This document shows positions 23,214 through 32,072 of a stretch of 52,940 nt of DNA, in pieces. Source of the DNA: Peptococcaceae bacterium. Its GTDB lineage: Bacteria; Bacillota; Peptococcia; Peptococcales; Peptococcaceae. A program made the position numbers and the translations under genes. The stretch's first letter is position 1, and each line of letters begins with the position of its first letter. The stretch lies in contig JAHZHI010000068.1 of assembly GCA_019420345.1 (NCBI GenBank), positions 1 through 52,940 on the forward strand, given 5' to 3'. The notes below the pieces were generated by a model, which saw nothing but the letters and a program-made list of their open reading frames with translations, was not told the origin of the DNA and did no database searches.

Positions 23214-24636
23214 GTTTTATCGCCTGCCTCAGTGGATGCTGATTGCATTGGTGATGCTGATTGCACTGTGCATCGTGCTGCAAAGCCAGGCTATTTCTTA
23301 CAGCATTCGGCGTCTGCGTATCGGATGGGTGCGCAGGATGGAAAATGGGATGGAGTGCCTCATTTTGGTGATGCTGTTTGTCTTTGCCGCACTCCTTGCC
23401 CAGGTTCAATATGCGCTGTTCTGCGGATTTCTGGCACCTAGCGGCTATGTCCTCACTCGTCAGATGGTATTTTTGCTGATCGCAGTGGTTGCCATTATTG
23501 TTGCCTTGGGAACGGAGTTGATATGGCCGTTTTTCGTTGCTGCTGGGGCGGCAGTTCTGCTTCCCATAACAGAAGCGGCTGCTGGTCGCGCATATCCGCT
23601 CTTTTTCCTTGTGGGTATTCTCTATTTTATGAGCCGCAGTGTACACATCTGCCTGATTCGCCGACGGGAAATTCGCACTCAGATTTCGTTGGTTTCCATC
23701 AAAGAAACGATTGACATTCTGCATACTGGGTTGCTGTTCTTTCGCCCGAACGGCGACATCCTTCTGTGCAATCGTCGAATGGAGCTGCTCGCTCAAGAGA
23801 TGACCGGACAGCATTTGCGGAACGGAAGAGCGTTTCAACAGCTTTTGGAATCAGGGCCATTGCGCAGTGGCTGCATGCGGGAATTTCTGGGAGGCCAGCA
23901 GGTATTTCGCCTTTCAGATTCCTCAGTGTGGCGTATTTCCTCTCATAATATTCCAATACGACATCGGACATTGGTGCTGCTGACCGCCGATGACATTACG
24001 GAACAATGGGAGGCTGTGACGCTCCTTGCGAATCAAAATCAAATATTGGAGAAACGCGGACAGGAGCTTCGCCATACCATCGAGAATTTACAGAGCATCT
24101 GTGAAGCGGAGGAGATTGCCCGGAGCAAGGGCAGGGTGCATGATGTCTTAGGCCAGCGCATAAGTCTGCTGCTGCGAGCCCTGCGGGAGCATAAGCAGTT
24201 GGATGAAATGCTGTTGATAGATTTTGTACGCAGCCTTCCAAAAGCCTTTTCGGAAGATTCGGCGCCGAGTCCTGCGCATCGTCTGGAGATGCTGAAGGAA
24301 ACCTTTCTTGGAATGGAAGTGGCTGTCGAAATCCAGGGAGAGCTGCCAGAAGATAGGACGGTGGCCAATAATTTTGCAGAGATTGCCGTGGAGTGTGTGA
24401 CCAACGCTGTGCGTCATGGGTATGCCACGCGCATCCAATTCCATTTTTTTGAGAATGATTGTTGGCGCATGACCGTGACGGACAATGGAATTCCTCCTGT
24501 CGGACCAATCAGGGAAGGCGGAGGAATCAGCGAGATGCGCCGACGGATCAACAGCCTGAATGGTACGCTGGAGCTTTATCTGGTGCCGCGGTTTTGTATC
24601 CAAATATTTGTTCCAAAGGAGGGAGTGCATAAATGA
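23206..24636 (+). CDS. NarL-class sensor histidine kinase
   Basis: This 476-residue membrane kinase has about five N-terminal hydrophobic helices (about 8-165), a PAS-like domain (about 175-270), a HisKA_3-type dimerisation segment with the phospho-acceptor in GRVHDVLGQRISLLLRAL, and a complete HATPase domain: N-box VECVTNAVRHG, G1 TDNGIPP and G2 EGGGISEMRRRI. It should phosphorylate the response regulator encoded immediately after it, with which it overlaps by 4 bases. The start is a GTG at 23206, 8 bases after GGGAGG; the GTG at 23197 lies within that site. Confidence 0.88.
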   Translation: MAEFYRLPQWMLIALVMLIALCIVLQSQAISYSIRRLRIGWVRRMENGMECLILVMLFVFAALLAQVQYALFCGFLAPSGYVLTRQMVFLLIAVVAIIVALGTELIWPFFVAAGAAVLLPITEAAAGRAYPLFFLVGILYFMSRSVHICLIRRREIRTQISLVSIKETIDILHTGLLFFRPNGDILLCNRRMELLAQEMTGQHLRNGRAFQQLLESGPLRSGCMREFLGGQQVFRLSDSSVWRISSHNIPIRHRTLVLLTADDITEQWEAVTLLANQNQILEKRGQELRHTIENLQSICEAEEIARSKGRVHDVLGQRISLLLRALREHKQLDEMLLIDFVRSLPKAFSEDSAPSPAHRLEMLKETFLGMEVAVEIQGELPEDRTVANNFAEIAVECVTNAVRHGYATRIQFHFFENDCWRMTVTDNGIPPVGPIREGGGISEMRRRINSLNGTLELYLVPRFCIQIFVPKEGVHK

Positions 24637-25250
24637 TCAAAGTTTTAATAGTGGAAGATCATGCATCCATGCGAGAGTCGCTGACAGCAGCATTGACGGC
24701 TTCTGGTGAATTTTTAATCGTGGGGGAAGTCGCCAGCGCCGATTATGCCCTTGATTTTTGCAAGCGGCTGCATCCCGATATGGTTTTGATGGATGTATGT
24801 ACAGAAGGTGGAGCTTCTGGCCTGAAAGCGGTGGAGACCATTCGTCAGTATGATACAGACATCAGGATCATCGTCATGACGGCTTTTGATGAGATCTCGT
24901 ATATTCCGCGAGCCAAAGCTGCTGGAGCCAATGGTTTTGTGTACAAAAGCAAGAGCCTGAATTGTTTTTTGGAGGTGGCCAGAGAAGTGATGGCGGGTGG
25001 CAGCTGTTTTCCGGAGCCTAAAACCATTCCCCTGCCTCAAGGTGAAGCGCCGCTGACCGACCGTGAAATGGAAGTGTTGAGACTGATGTGCAAGCATATG
25101 ACCAATAAGGAAATTGCGAAGGAATTATTTATCAGCGAAAACACCGTCAAGTATCATAAAATGAATATGCTGGGCAAGACCGGATTTTCTAAAGCAGTGG
25201 ACCTGGCCTTTTACATGATTGCCAATGGCTGGATCAATCCCCTGTATTAG
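24633..25250 (+). CDS. NarL/FixJ-family response regulator
   Basis: This 205-residue protein has a canonical receiver domain (about 1-120) with the acidic pair VEDH, the phospho-Asp in VLMDVCTEGG, the MTAFDE threonine region and the GFVYKSKSL lysine, and a LuxR-type helix-turn-helix (about 140-195: LTDREMEVLRLMCKHMTNKEIAKELFISENTVKYH). It is the expected partner of the overlapping kinase. NarL-type output domains bind inverted repeats of TACYYMT-like heptamers, which match the palindromes upstream of units A and C. That it binds these sites is an inference. Confidence 0.94.
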   Translation: MIKVLIVEDHASMRESLTAALTASGEFLIVGEVASADYALDFCKRLHPDMVLMDVCTEGGASGLKAVETIRQYDTDIRIIVMTAFDEISYIPRAKAAGANGFVYKSKSLNCFLEVAREVMAGGSCFPEPKTIPLPQGEAPLTDREMEVLRLMCKHMTNKEIAKELFISENTVKYHKMNMLGKTGFSKAVDLAFYMIANGWINPLY

Positions 25251-25319
25251 CCCAGCGTTTTCTGACGTCGGACAGATCCAGGCAGCGCAGAGCTGGCGGG
25301 TCAGTAAAAATACATAAGA

Positions 25320-25365
25320 AAAATCCACAATGAGTTGGATGGCCAATTCATTGTGGGTTTTTTTT
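25320..25365 (+). terminator. Intrinsic terminator of island unit B
   Basis: A 19-bp stem (25320-25338 with 25343-25361, two G-T wobbles) with an ATGG loop is followed by a run of T. Confidence 0.9.
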
Positions 25366-25384
25366 ATGGCTCATTTTGGCAAAA

Positions 25385-25430
25385 ACTACCCGCTGCGGGT
25401 AGGGCGCAGGTACAAAAAAGCCGATACAAT
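25385..25430 (+). promoter_or_regulatory. NarL-like palindrome and promoter of island unit C
   Basis: CTACCC (25386-25391) and GGGTAG (25397-25402) flank GCTGC, a palindrome centred on 25394 that differs from the unit A site only at its centre and outer edge. The -10 box TACAAT is at 25425-25430, exactly 31 bases from the centre, the same as in unit A. No consensus -35 is present. The predicted start is near 25437. Confidence 0.78.
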
Positions 25431-25466
25431 TAGGTCAAAATACAGGATATGCAGGGGGGTGGGCAT

Positions 25467-25844
25467 CTGAAGACGGTCGTTTTAATCATGCAGCGGGCCT
25501 CTTTGGCCCAGGGGCTGATCACGAAGGTGCGGCATGATCCTGGCATCCAGTTGCGCTATGAACCGGATTATACCAGGGCAGATGTGGCAATCCGTGATCA
25601 CTTGGCTGAAGGTGCTTTGCTGGAAGTATCGGAGGATGGCGCGCATGACATTGGTTATTGTTTGATGCTGTGTGCATGGCTGAGACAAGTCCTGCCACAC
25701 TGTCGACTGATGCTGATGTGTTCGGAAAGTAGGATGGAGGATGTCCACCGTGCCATTGAAGCGAAGCAGAGGGGCGAAATTGATGACTTTGTATTTTATG
25801 ATGCATCATTGGATTATTTGGTCGCCTGTCTGCAGGCACTGTAG
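25467..25844 (+). CDS. Stand-alone pseudo-receiver protein, probable CTG start
   Basis: This protein of about 125 residues looks like a receiver domain alone, without an output domain. The acidic pair is missing (LIMQRAS), the phospho-Asp position reads LLEV, and the conserved Lys is replaced by Tyr (FVFYDASL against FVYKSKSL in the adjacent response regulator). It is a paralogue of the gene at 32073, with shared QGL, DDFVFYD/DNFVFYD and ending in LxAL. That alignment begins at CTG 25467, which follows a G-run (25454-25459) at 7 bases. An in-frame ATG at 25449 has no binding site and lies about 12 bases from the predicted transcript start. First gene of unit C. Confidence 0.68.
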   Translation: MKTVVLIMQRASLAQGLITKVRHDPGIQLRYEPDYTRADVAIRDHLAEGALLEVSEDGAHDIGYCLMLCAWLRQVLPHCRLMLMCSESRMEDVHRAIEAKQRGEIDDFVFYDASLDYLVACLQAL

Positions 25845-25975
25845 CATGAAATCTGTTTTGGCGATTGTTCCGCAGTGGAAATGAGAGAAGGCTGGCAGGC
25901 TTGTTCGCCGAGACAAACGGGCGTGGGTGGAAGGAAGAATGCTTCTAATGTGAAAACGTGAGAGGAGATGAAACG

Positions 25976-27400
25976 ATGGGGCTTATTAAAGCGGGACTAG
26001 GAGCTGCCGGAAGTGTGCTGGCCGATCAGTGGAAAGAGTATTTTTACTGTGAAGCCATTCCCGCAGATGTTCTGGCGGTAAAAGGCAGGAAAAAAGTGTC
26101 CGATCGCTCCAGCAATTACAAGGGTGACGAAAATATCATTACCAATGGCTCTGTGATTGCTGTTGCCGACGGTCAATGCATGCTGATTGTAGAACAAGGA
26201 AAAGTGGTGGAAGTATGTGCCGAGCCTGGCGAATACACCTATGACACGTCCACGGAGCCAAGTATTTTTGCAGGCGATTTGGGAGAGAGTATTGGCCAGG
26301 TCTTTCGGAACATCGGCAAGCGTTTCACATTTGGCGGAGAAGCGCCCAAAGACCAGAGAATCTATTATTTTAACACCAAAGAAATTGTAGGGAATAAGTA
26401 CGGAACGCCTTCTCCGGTTCCGTTTCGAGTGGTGGATCAACGGGCGGGATTGGATATGGATATTGGCGTCCGTTGTTTTGGAGAGTACAGCTTTCGTATT
26501 GTCAATCCGTTGTTGTTCTATACCAATGTTTGCGGCAACGTAGATGAGATGTACAGCCGAGAAGAGATTGCAGGACAAATGAGAACGGAACTTTTGACTG
26601 CGCTGCAGCCAGCGTTTGCCAAGATCAGCGACATGGGAATACGATACAGTGCACTCCCTGGTCATACCACTGAGGTGGCAGAAGCGTTGAATCAGGAACT
26701 ATCTGCCAAGTGGCATGATTTGCGAGGCCTTACTATTGTTTCTTTCGGTATTTCCAGCGTAAAGGCCAACGAAGAAGACGAGCAGATGATCAAGGAGCTG
26801 CAGCGCAATGTTGCCTTCATGGACCCCACCCGTGCAGCGGCGCATCTGGTGGGTGCCCAGGCCAGCGCCATGCAGGCTGCAGCAAGCAATCCTAATGCCG
26901 GTCCAGCCATGGCTTTTATGGGAATGGGCATGGCTGGTCAGATGGGCGGCATGAATGCGCAGAGCTTATATCAGATAGGTGTGCAGGAACAGCCGCAGCC
27001 GACCACGCCTTCTGCACCAGTCTCCGCCAGCAGCTGGGTATGTTCTTGCGGACAGAGCGGCATCACCGGTCGTTTCTGCCCAAATTGCGGCGGCAAAAAG
27101 CCAGAACAAAAGCCATCTGCTGACAGCTGGAGATGTCAGCAGTGCGGCGCAGTGGTGAGCGGTAATTTTTGCCCCGAGTGCGGCACGAAAAAACCAGACG
27201 CACAGTCCAACGGCTGGACTTGCTCCTGTGGCGCGATGAATAAGGGAAAATTCTGTGCGGAGTGCGGCAAGCCGAAACCTGCGGGCGTTCCTCAATATCG
27301 CTGCGATCAATGCGGCTGGGAACCAGACGATCCCCAAAAACCACCAAAGTTTTGTCCAGAATGCGGAGATCCCTTCGACGATGGAGATCTTCAAGAATGA
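25976..27400 (+). CDS. SPFH-domain protein with a C-terminal zinc-ribbon array
   Basis: This 474-residue protein resembles the bacterial SPFH ('virion core protein'-like, YdjI-type) family. An SPFH-like domain occupies about residues 30-290, followed by an Ala/Met/Gly-rich stretch (about 290-335) and at least four cysteine modules: CSCG..CPNCGG, CQQCG..CPECG, CSCG..CAECG and CDQCG..CPECG. In B. subtilis the YdjI relative is encoded with a PspA homologue and a membrane-stress function. There is no signal peptide; SPFH proteins usually form oligomers at the inner membrane face. The start at 25976 follows AGGAG. It is the second gene of unit C. Confidence 0.85.
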   Translation: MGLIKAGLGAAGSVLADQWKEYFYCEAIPADVLAVKGRKKVSDRSSNYKGDENIITNGSVIAVADGQCMLIVEQGKVVEVCAEPGEYTYDTSTEPSIFAGDLGESIGQVFRNIGKRFTFGGEAPKDQRIYYFNTKEIVGNKYGTPSPVPFRVVDQRAGLDMDIGVRCFGEYSFRIVNPLLFYTNVCGNVDEMYSREEIAGQMRTELLTALQPAFAKISDMGIRYSALPGHTTEVAEALNQELSAKWHDLRGLTIVSFGISSVKANEEDEQMIKELQRNVAFMDPTRAAAHLVGAQASAMQAAASNPNAGPAMAFMGMGMAGQMGGMNAQSLYQIGVQEQPQPTTPSAPVSASSWVCSCGQSGITGRFCPNCGGKKPEQKPSADSWRCQQCGAVVSGNFCPECGTKKPDAQSNGWTCSCGAMNKGKFCAECGKPKPAGVPQYRCDQCGWEPDDPQKPPKFCPECGDPFDDGDLQE

Positions 27401-27493
27401 TTCATAGTGTATTTATATGAAGCAGGGCAAAAACAGCCCGTTGTCCATGTATTGTCAGGAAGAAGCGGTCATTTTAAGAAAGGAAGAAAAATT

Positions 27494-28228
27494 ATGAAGA
27501 AGAAAATGAATATGGTGTTTGCTTTGATTTGCATGTTTAGCCTATTATTTGTGACCGGATGTGGAGGAAGTGAGAAAAGTCCTTATGAAGGGAAGTGGAT
27601 AGCAGTTTCGGCACAGATGATGGGCATGTCGATTGGCGTTGAGGAAGCATTCGGCGGTGCATTTGAGCTTGAAGTAAAGAACGGAGGAAAAGTAGATGTT
27701 GTCGTTGGTGAAGACAGCGGAAAAGGGGAGTGGTCCGTGCAGGACGATGAATTCACTCTCACAATCGAAGGGGAAGAAATGATCGGCGTGATTGGCGAAG
27801 ATACAATTTCTTTTGATGACATGCTGGGCATGGGCGTAAAGCTTATTTTTGCAAAAGAAGGAACGGATGCCATGAACCCGGAATTGTATCTGACGGAAGA
27901 AGAAAAAGCAGTCTTGGGTGAGTGGATGTCAGAGAGTGTGGAAGAACTTCTGGGAAGTGGCCCGCAGACATCCATGGAAGGTGTAGATGACATTCATGAT
28001 GCATTGCGTCTTCATTTTAAAGCTGACAGAAGTGTAGATGTGTCCTATAAAGGGCAGGAAGTTGGAACGTTCCCATGGTCTGTGGCTTTGGGATACTGTA
28101 CGATAGAATCAGATAACCCATCTCTTTTTATAACAATAAATACAGATGGAACATTGGATGTGGATTATAGCACAGATGAGGATTATTACACCTTTCATTG
28201 TACGAAAAACAGTACTGAAGGGGAGTGA
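27494..28228 (+). CDS. Lipocalin-like lipoprotein
   Basis: This 244-residue lipoprotein has a signal peptide with lipobox VTGC followed by GGS, then YEGKWIAVSAQMMG, a beta-rich domain with repeated short strands (GKGEWSVQDDEFTLTIEGE) and a second beta-rich half after about residue 130 (VLGEWMSES...GTFPWSVALGY). The first half resembles the lipoprotein at 32669, which also begins with a [YF]xGxW segment and has a G-W-DD motif. It may be a lipocalin-like extracellular protein of unknown ligand. The ATG at 27494 follows AAAGGAAG; a longer reading from 27407 lacks a signal peptide at its start. Confidence 0.75.
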   Translation: MKKKMNMVFALICMFSLLFVTGCGGSEKSPYEGKWIAVSAQMMGMSIGVEEAFGGAFELEVKNGGKVDVVVGEDSGKGEWSVQDDEFTLTIEGEEMIGVIGEDTISFDDMLGMGVKLIFAKEGTDAMNPELYLTEEEKAVLGEWMSESVEELLGSGPQTSMEGVDDIHDALRLHFKADRSVDVSYKGQEVGTFPWSVALGYCTIESDNPSLFITINTDGTLDVDYSTDEDYYTFHCTKNSTEGE

Positions 28229-28258
28229 AAATAGAACGATAAAATAGAGGGATGCCAA

Positions 28259-28666
28259 ATGAAAGGTCAGAGTTTTTTTAAGATCGCATCCATTCTTATG
28301 ATCATAGGTGGTGTTATTGGTTATATCGCAGGTGTTATTACCATTTTATGGATCAGCATGCTGGCTATATTAGCAGGCAGCGTAAAAGGAACGGGTTTGT
28401 TCTATGTCAGCTCCATAATTTTAACGACGGCCTCGGTCATTCAATTTATTGCAGGCAGGAATGGGATTAGTGCTTGCAGTGCACCTCAGGAAGCTGTTGT
28501 TTGTATCAAGTGGGGCAGTGTCGTTGCAGTTTTATGCATCATCTCTTTGATCGTTGGGTTCGCTGCTGAAGGTGAGTTCAGTCTGGTCAGTCTGGTTCTT
28601 AATTTTTTGGTGCCGGGCGCTTATATTTACGGGGCCATGCAGATAAAGAACAACGGCAGCGTTTGA
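28259..28666 (+). CDS. Hypothetical 4TM membrane protein
   Basis: I do not recognise this 135-residue protein. It has four hydrophobic helices (about 8-28, 30-60, 82-102 and 108-128) and short loops with few charges. It lies 31 bases after the lipoprotein gene and 26 bases before the DUF4428-type gene, so it belongs to unit C. Its size and topology would suit a membrane anchor or partner for the SPFH or AIM24-like proteins, but no motif supports a specific function. Confidence 0.72.
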   Translation: MKGQSFFKIASILMIIGGVIGYIAGVITILWISMLAILAGSVKGTGLFYVSSIILTTASVIQFIAGRNGISACSAPQEAVVCIKWGSVVAVLCIISLIVGFAAEGEFSLVSLVLNFLVPGAYIYGAMQIKNNGSV

Positions 28667-28691
28667 TCGCATATAGAAAGGAATGTGAGAT

Positions 28692-29525
28692 ATGGGGCTC
28701 TTTGGGAAGTTGTTTGATAAAAAGGAGTGCGCCGTTTGCGGTGGTGAGATCGGCTTGCTTGGCGCTCGTAAACTTGAAGATGGGAGCATTTGCAAGAACT
28801 GCGCCGCGAAGCTTTCGCCATGGTTTAGTGAGCGACGTCAGAGCACAGTGGCAGAAATCAGAGCGCAGCTCTCTTACCGGGAAGCCAATCAGGAGAAGGT
28901 GTCCTCATTCTGCATCACTCGAACCCTGGGTGAGCGCACAAAGGTGCTGCTGGACGAAAACGCAGGGCTGTTTATGGTCACTGCTGCCAAAGATTTGAAA
29001 GAGGCGAATCCGGACGTGCTCTCCTTCTCCGATGTTACAGGATGTAAGCTGGATATTGACGAACGTAAAACGGAAATCGAATACCGGGATGAAGAAGGAG
29101 TGCGACATAGCTTCAATCCTAAGCAATATGCCTGTTCTTATGATTTCTATATTGTGATTCACGTCAATCATCCTTACTTTAATGAAATACGGTTTAAACT
29201 TAACAGCGATTCAGTGGACAATGACGTGGACACATTGTTTGACGGGCCTGATGCCATGCGGTCGCTGCGTGGTGATTTGTGGCCAGGCAGCAGTCCTCGA
29301 ACATCCAACGCAGAAGAAGTTCGTGCCAGCGTGGAATACCAGCAATATGAAGCAATGGGGTTGGAGATCCAGGAAACATTGCTTCAGGTTCGACAGCAGG
29401 TTCGGGAAGAGATGGCTGCGGCCGCAGCTCCGAAGGCAGCGGTGATTTGCCCATTCTGTGGAGCGACAACCACACCGGATGCAAGTGGCTGTTGTGAATT
29501 TTGCGGCGGCGCTGTGAATGGATAG
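28692..29525 (+). CDS. DUF4428-type zinc-ribbon protein
   Basis: This 277-residue soluble protein starts with a DUF4428-like treble: CAVCGGEIGLLGARKL followed by ICKNCAAKLS. The middle (about 70-190) is beta-rich with VLLDENAGLFMVT and VTGCKLDIDERKTE, like the central domain of other DUF4428 proteins, and the C-terminus ends in a second zinc ribbon (CPFCGATTTPDASGCCEFCGG). A Gln/Glu/Ala-rich helix lies before the last ribbon. The function of DUF4428 is not known. Its position between a 4TM protein and an AIM24-like protein links it to the membrane-associated set of unit C. Confidence 0.82.
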   Translation: MGLFGKLFDKKECAVCGGEIGLLGARKLEDGSICKNCAAKLSPWFSERRQSTVAEIRAQLSYREANQEKVSSFCITRTLGERTKVLLDENAGLFMVTAAKDLKEANPDVLSFSDVTGCKLDIDERKTEIEYRDEEGVRHSFNPKQYACSYDFYIVIHVNHPYFNEIRFKLNSDSVDNDVDTLFDGPDAMRSLRGDLWPGSSPRTSNAEEVRASVEYQQYEAMGLEIQETLLQVRQQVREEMAAAAAPKAAVICPFCGATTTPDASGCCEFCGGAVNG

Positions 29526-29546
29526 GCAATAAAAAGGAGGTCCATC

Positions 29547-30233
29547 ATGAAAAATTATGAAATCTTGGGTGAAAACTTACCGGTTGTTGTATGTGAATTA
29601 TCTGCCGGTGAATCCATGATCACAGAAAGTGGAAGCATGAGCTGGATGAGCTCGAATATGAAAATGGAAACCGTTTCTGGCGGCGGCATGAAAAAGATGC
29701 TGGGCAGGTTTGTTTCAGGCGATTCTGTTTTTCAAAATAAATTTACCGCAGAAGGCGGAGATGGGACTATTGCATTTGCATCGAGCTTTCCAGGGGCAAT
29801 CAAGGCACTGAACATCAGCGATGGCCATTCGATGATCGTGCAGAGGAGTGCTTTTCTCGCCTCAGATGAAGGCGTAGAGTTGTCTATGTATTTCCAGAAA
29901 AAACTGGGTTCAGGAATATTTGGCGGTGAAGGTTTCGTTATGCAGAAACTCAGCGGAAACGGCACGGCGTTTATTGAAATTGACGGCCATGCGGCGGAAT
30001 ATGAGCTGAGCGCTGGACAGGAAATGCTGGTCAGCACGGGATACCTAGCGGCAATGGAGGAAACTTGCACCATGGATATTGTCACCGTCAGGGGCGCAAA
30101 AAATATGCTGCTCGGTGGCGAAGGCGTTTTTAATACGGTTGTCCGGGGGCCTGGAAAGGTGATCTTACAGACAATGCCGATCAGCAAAGTGGCTGAACTG
30201 TTGATGCCGTTTTTTGTCAATAATAAAAAATAA
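29547..30233 (+). CDS. TIGR00266 / AIM24-family protein
   Basis: This 228-residue protein belongs to the TIGR00266 (AIM24-like) family, a beta-structured fold related to a mitochondrial inner-membrane protein. It shows the typical features ELSAGESMITESGSMSWMS near residue 17, the ALNISDGHSMIVQRSAFLAS region, the FGGEGFVMQKLSGNGTAFIEIDG hallmark and MDIVTVRGAKNMLLGGEGVF. Biochemical function is unknown. It follows the DUF4428-type gene by 21 bases, with AAAAGGAGG as binding site. Together with SPFH and DUF4428 proteins it suggests a membrane-integrity module. Confidence 0.88.
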   Translation: MKNYEILGENLPVVVCELSAGESMITESGSMSWMSSNMKMETVSGGGMKKMLGRFVSGDSVFQNKFTAEGGDGTIAFASSFPGAIKALNISDGHSMIVQRSAFLASDEGVELSMYFQKKLGSGIFGGEGFVMQKLSGNGTAFIEIDGHAAEYELSAGQEMLVSTGYLAAMEETCTMDIVTVRGAKNMLLGGEGVFNTVVRGPGKVILQTMPISKVAELLMPFFVNNKK

Positions 30234-30267
30234 ATAGCAAATAATAAATGCAAAGAGGTGAATGGCT

Positions 30268-31734
30268 ATGAAGAAAAAGATAGGGATAACATGTCTGCTT
30301 TTTACGACACTGATGTTGTTCACCTTTACCGCCTGTGGCAAAGATGCCTCGGAAACTCAGGAGCAGACATCGGCAGGAACAAAGCAGGAAATACCTGCTT
30401 CGGTGAAATCTCCGAAGACAGTAAACGCCAGTCTTTGGGATTTGGTTTACGATGAGGAGGATGGCTGGACCTATGAAGAAGATGATTTTTATGATGAGGA
30501 AACAGCCTCTAGAATCACTCTGTCGATACCAAAGGATGGAGGAGATGAAAACTTTGTCAGTGCAGATATCTACGTTTCAGTGGAAGAACCTTACACGTTT
30601 CGCGACTATCTCACCAGCTATGGTTTTGATGAGTACGAATATGCGGTCAATGAATCTTACGATCTGACCAATATTGGAGGTGTTGACTGCCTCAAGCAGG
30701 AGGGAAAATATTGGGGCTATCCTTGCCTGCGGTATCTGAATCGTGTGGAAGGTGCCAGTGCCACTGTTTTGATTGAGGTCGTCGGTGAATACGAAAACGA
30801 GTGCGTGGATAAGCTCTTGTCCGGCCTGACGATTCGATTGGAGGATAAGGGGCATAAGGATGGACCTTGGTATTGGGAAGGCGAACCTTTTTCTGCCGAA
30901 TCACGCAGCGTCATGGTGGGAACATTTACGATGGACAGCCAGTGGCTGCCTATTACAGACTGCATCGTGACAAAAGAAACCTTTGCCCATGACGTTGCTG
31001 TTGTTGGGAATCAGGCTTTTCTTTTGGTCGACGGTGCGCTGAAACGCTACGATTACGACGGCAAATCACTGAAATTTTCAGAGGATGTTACATTGAACGC
31101 GGAATATAAAAATATTTCCGCCGACGCGTCTGGAACCATTTGGCTTGCGAATTTCATGGAGCCGCTGATCAGTTGGAAGGATGGGAAGCAGACGGCCTCT
31201 TATGAGGGCCCAGAGTATGTGAGCATGCATCCGTCGGGAACGTGGGGCGTCAGTTGGTTCTCAAGTGCGGAGTGCGAGAAGATGACGCTTTCTGGCGGTG
31301 CGCTGAAAACAGAGCCGATTGTTTTTAAAGAAGTTGATGTGATCAGCCATCTGCTGATTGATGAAAACCATATCTATGTTTGTGGGTCTGCAGTGGATGA
31401 CAGCGGTCATAAAGTGTTCGTCTATGATGCGAATGGTGTCTTGCAAATGACGCTGGCAGATTCCGATGGAGGCAGCCTGGGAAGCATTACCTTTGTGGCA
31501 GAGACGACAAATGGCTATCTGGCCTTAGACGGAAACATGCGCACTGTGGTGCTTTGGACGAAAGACGGCACCTATATTGGTGAGGCAGATGGCAGCGATT
31601 TGTTTGCTACAAGTTACCCATGGTTTTGCAGCGGCGCAAAACTGTCAGATGGCAGTATTTTGGTTATTATGACAGAAACCAGAGCGGATAAATCCGCAGA
31701 GGAATTGCTTGCTTTCAAGCTTAGCGGTTTTTAA
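30268..31734 (+). CDS. Large lipoprotein with a propeller-like C-terminal region
   Basis: I cannot assign this 488-residue lipoprotein to a named family. It has a signal peptide with lipobox FTAC followed by GKD, a Ser/Glu/Thr-rich linker, an alpha/beta domain (about 50-215) and, from about 230 on, recurring strand patterns such as FLLVDGALKRYDYDGK, GTIWLANF, HIYVCGSAVDD and GYLALDGNMRTVVLWTKDG that suggest a beta-propeller. ATG 30268 is chosen over ATG 30262 because GAGGTG (30253-30258) is 9 bases from it and only 3 from the other. It is the last gene of unit C before the hairpin at 31920. Confidence 0.72.
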   Translation: MKKKIGITCLLFTTLMLFTFTACGKDASETQEQTSAGTKQEIPASVKSPKTVNASLWDLVYDEEDGWTYEEDDFYDEETASRITLSIPKDGGDENFVSADIYVSVEEPYTFRDYLTSYGFDEYEYAVNESYDLTNIGGVDCLKQEGKYWGYPCLRYLNRVEGASATVLIEVVGEYENECVDKLLSGLTIRLEDKGHKDGPWYWEGEPFSAESRSVMVGTFTMDSQWLPITDCIVTKETFAHDVAVVGNQAFLLVDGALKRYDYDGKSLKFSEDVTLNAEYKNISADASGTIWLANFMEPLISWKDGKQTASYEGPEYVSMHPSGTWGVSWFSSAECEKMTLSGGALKTEPIVFKEVDVISHLLIDENHIYVCGSAVDDSGHKVFVYDANGVLQMTLADSDGGSLGSITFVAETTNGYLALDGNMRTVVLWTKDGTYIGEADGSDLFATSYPWFCSGAKLSDGSILVIMTETRADKSAEELLAFKLSGF

Positions 31735-32072
31735 TAAAGAGAACCGATTTGTGAGAGCTGATTTCTGAAAAAACAAAGCGCGCCATGACAGGCGGAGCCA
31801 ATAAACCGATGAACAGGTCAAAAATTTTCCAACGCAGTTGGAGTCAGTTTGAAAACATTGCATCATCCCCGCTTTTGTTTTCGCTACATCGAGTTTGGCC
31901 TCAGTGGATGGTCTCATTGACATGACTCCCGCTCCAAAAGGGGCGGGAGTCATGTGTTTACGCTCTGTGATGCGAGCGCTTCTGGAAAGCTGGAGCATGT
32001 CTGCTGTGGTTTTGGCAGTAAGGTGTCCAAGCTTGACAATTTCTAACTGATTTCGGCGAGAGGAGGAAGATC
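31735..32072 (+). other. Gene-free stretch between unit C and the second pseudo-receiver
   Basis: These 338 bases contain no supported gene. The main structure is the hairpin at 31920-31955. The sequence just before 32073 has TTGACA (32033-32038) but no -10 box at proper spacing, and a strong GAGGAGGA binding site. Confidence 0.6.
31920..31960 (+). terminator. Probable terminator of island unit C
   Basis: A 15-bp stem (31921-31935 with 31940-31954, one G-T wobble) closes an AAAA loop. The downstream T content is modest (TGTTTA), so termination may be incomplete and some transcripts may reach 32073. Confidence 0.65.

Noticed and set aside
31645..31998. Minus-strand open frame across the end of unit C
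   Set aside because: It overlaps the coding end of the lipoprotein gene and the terminator hairpin, and has no start signal.
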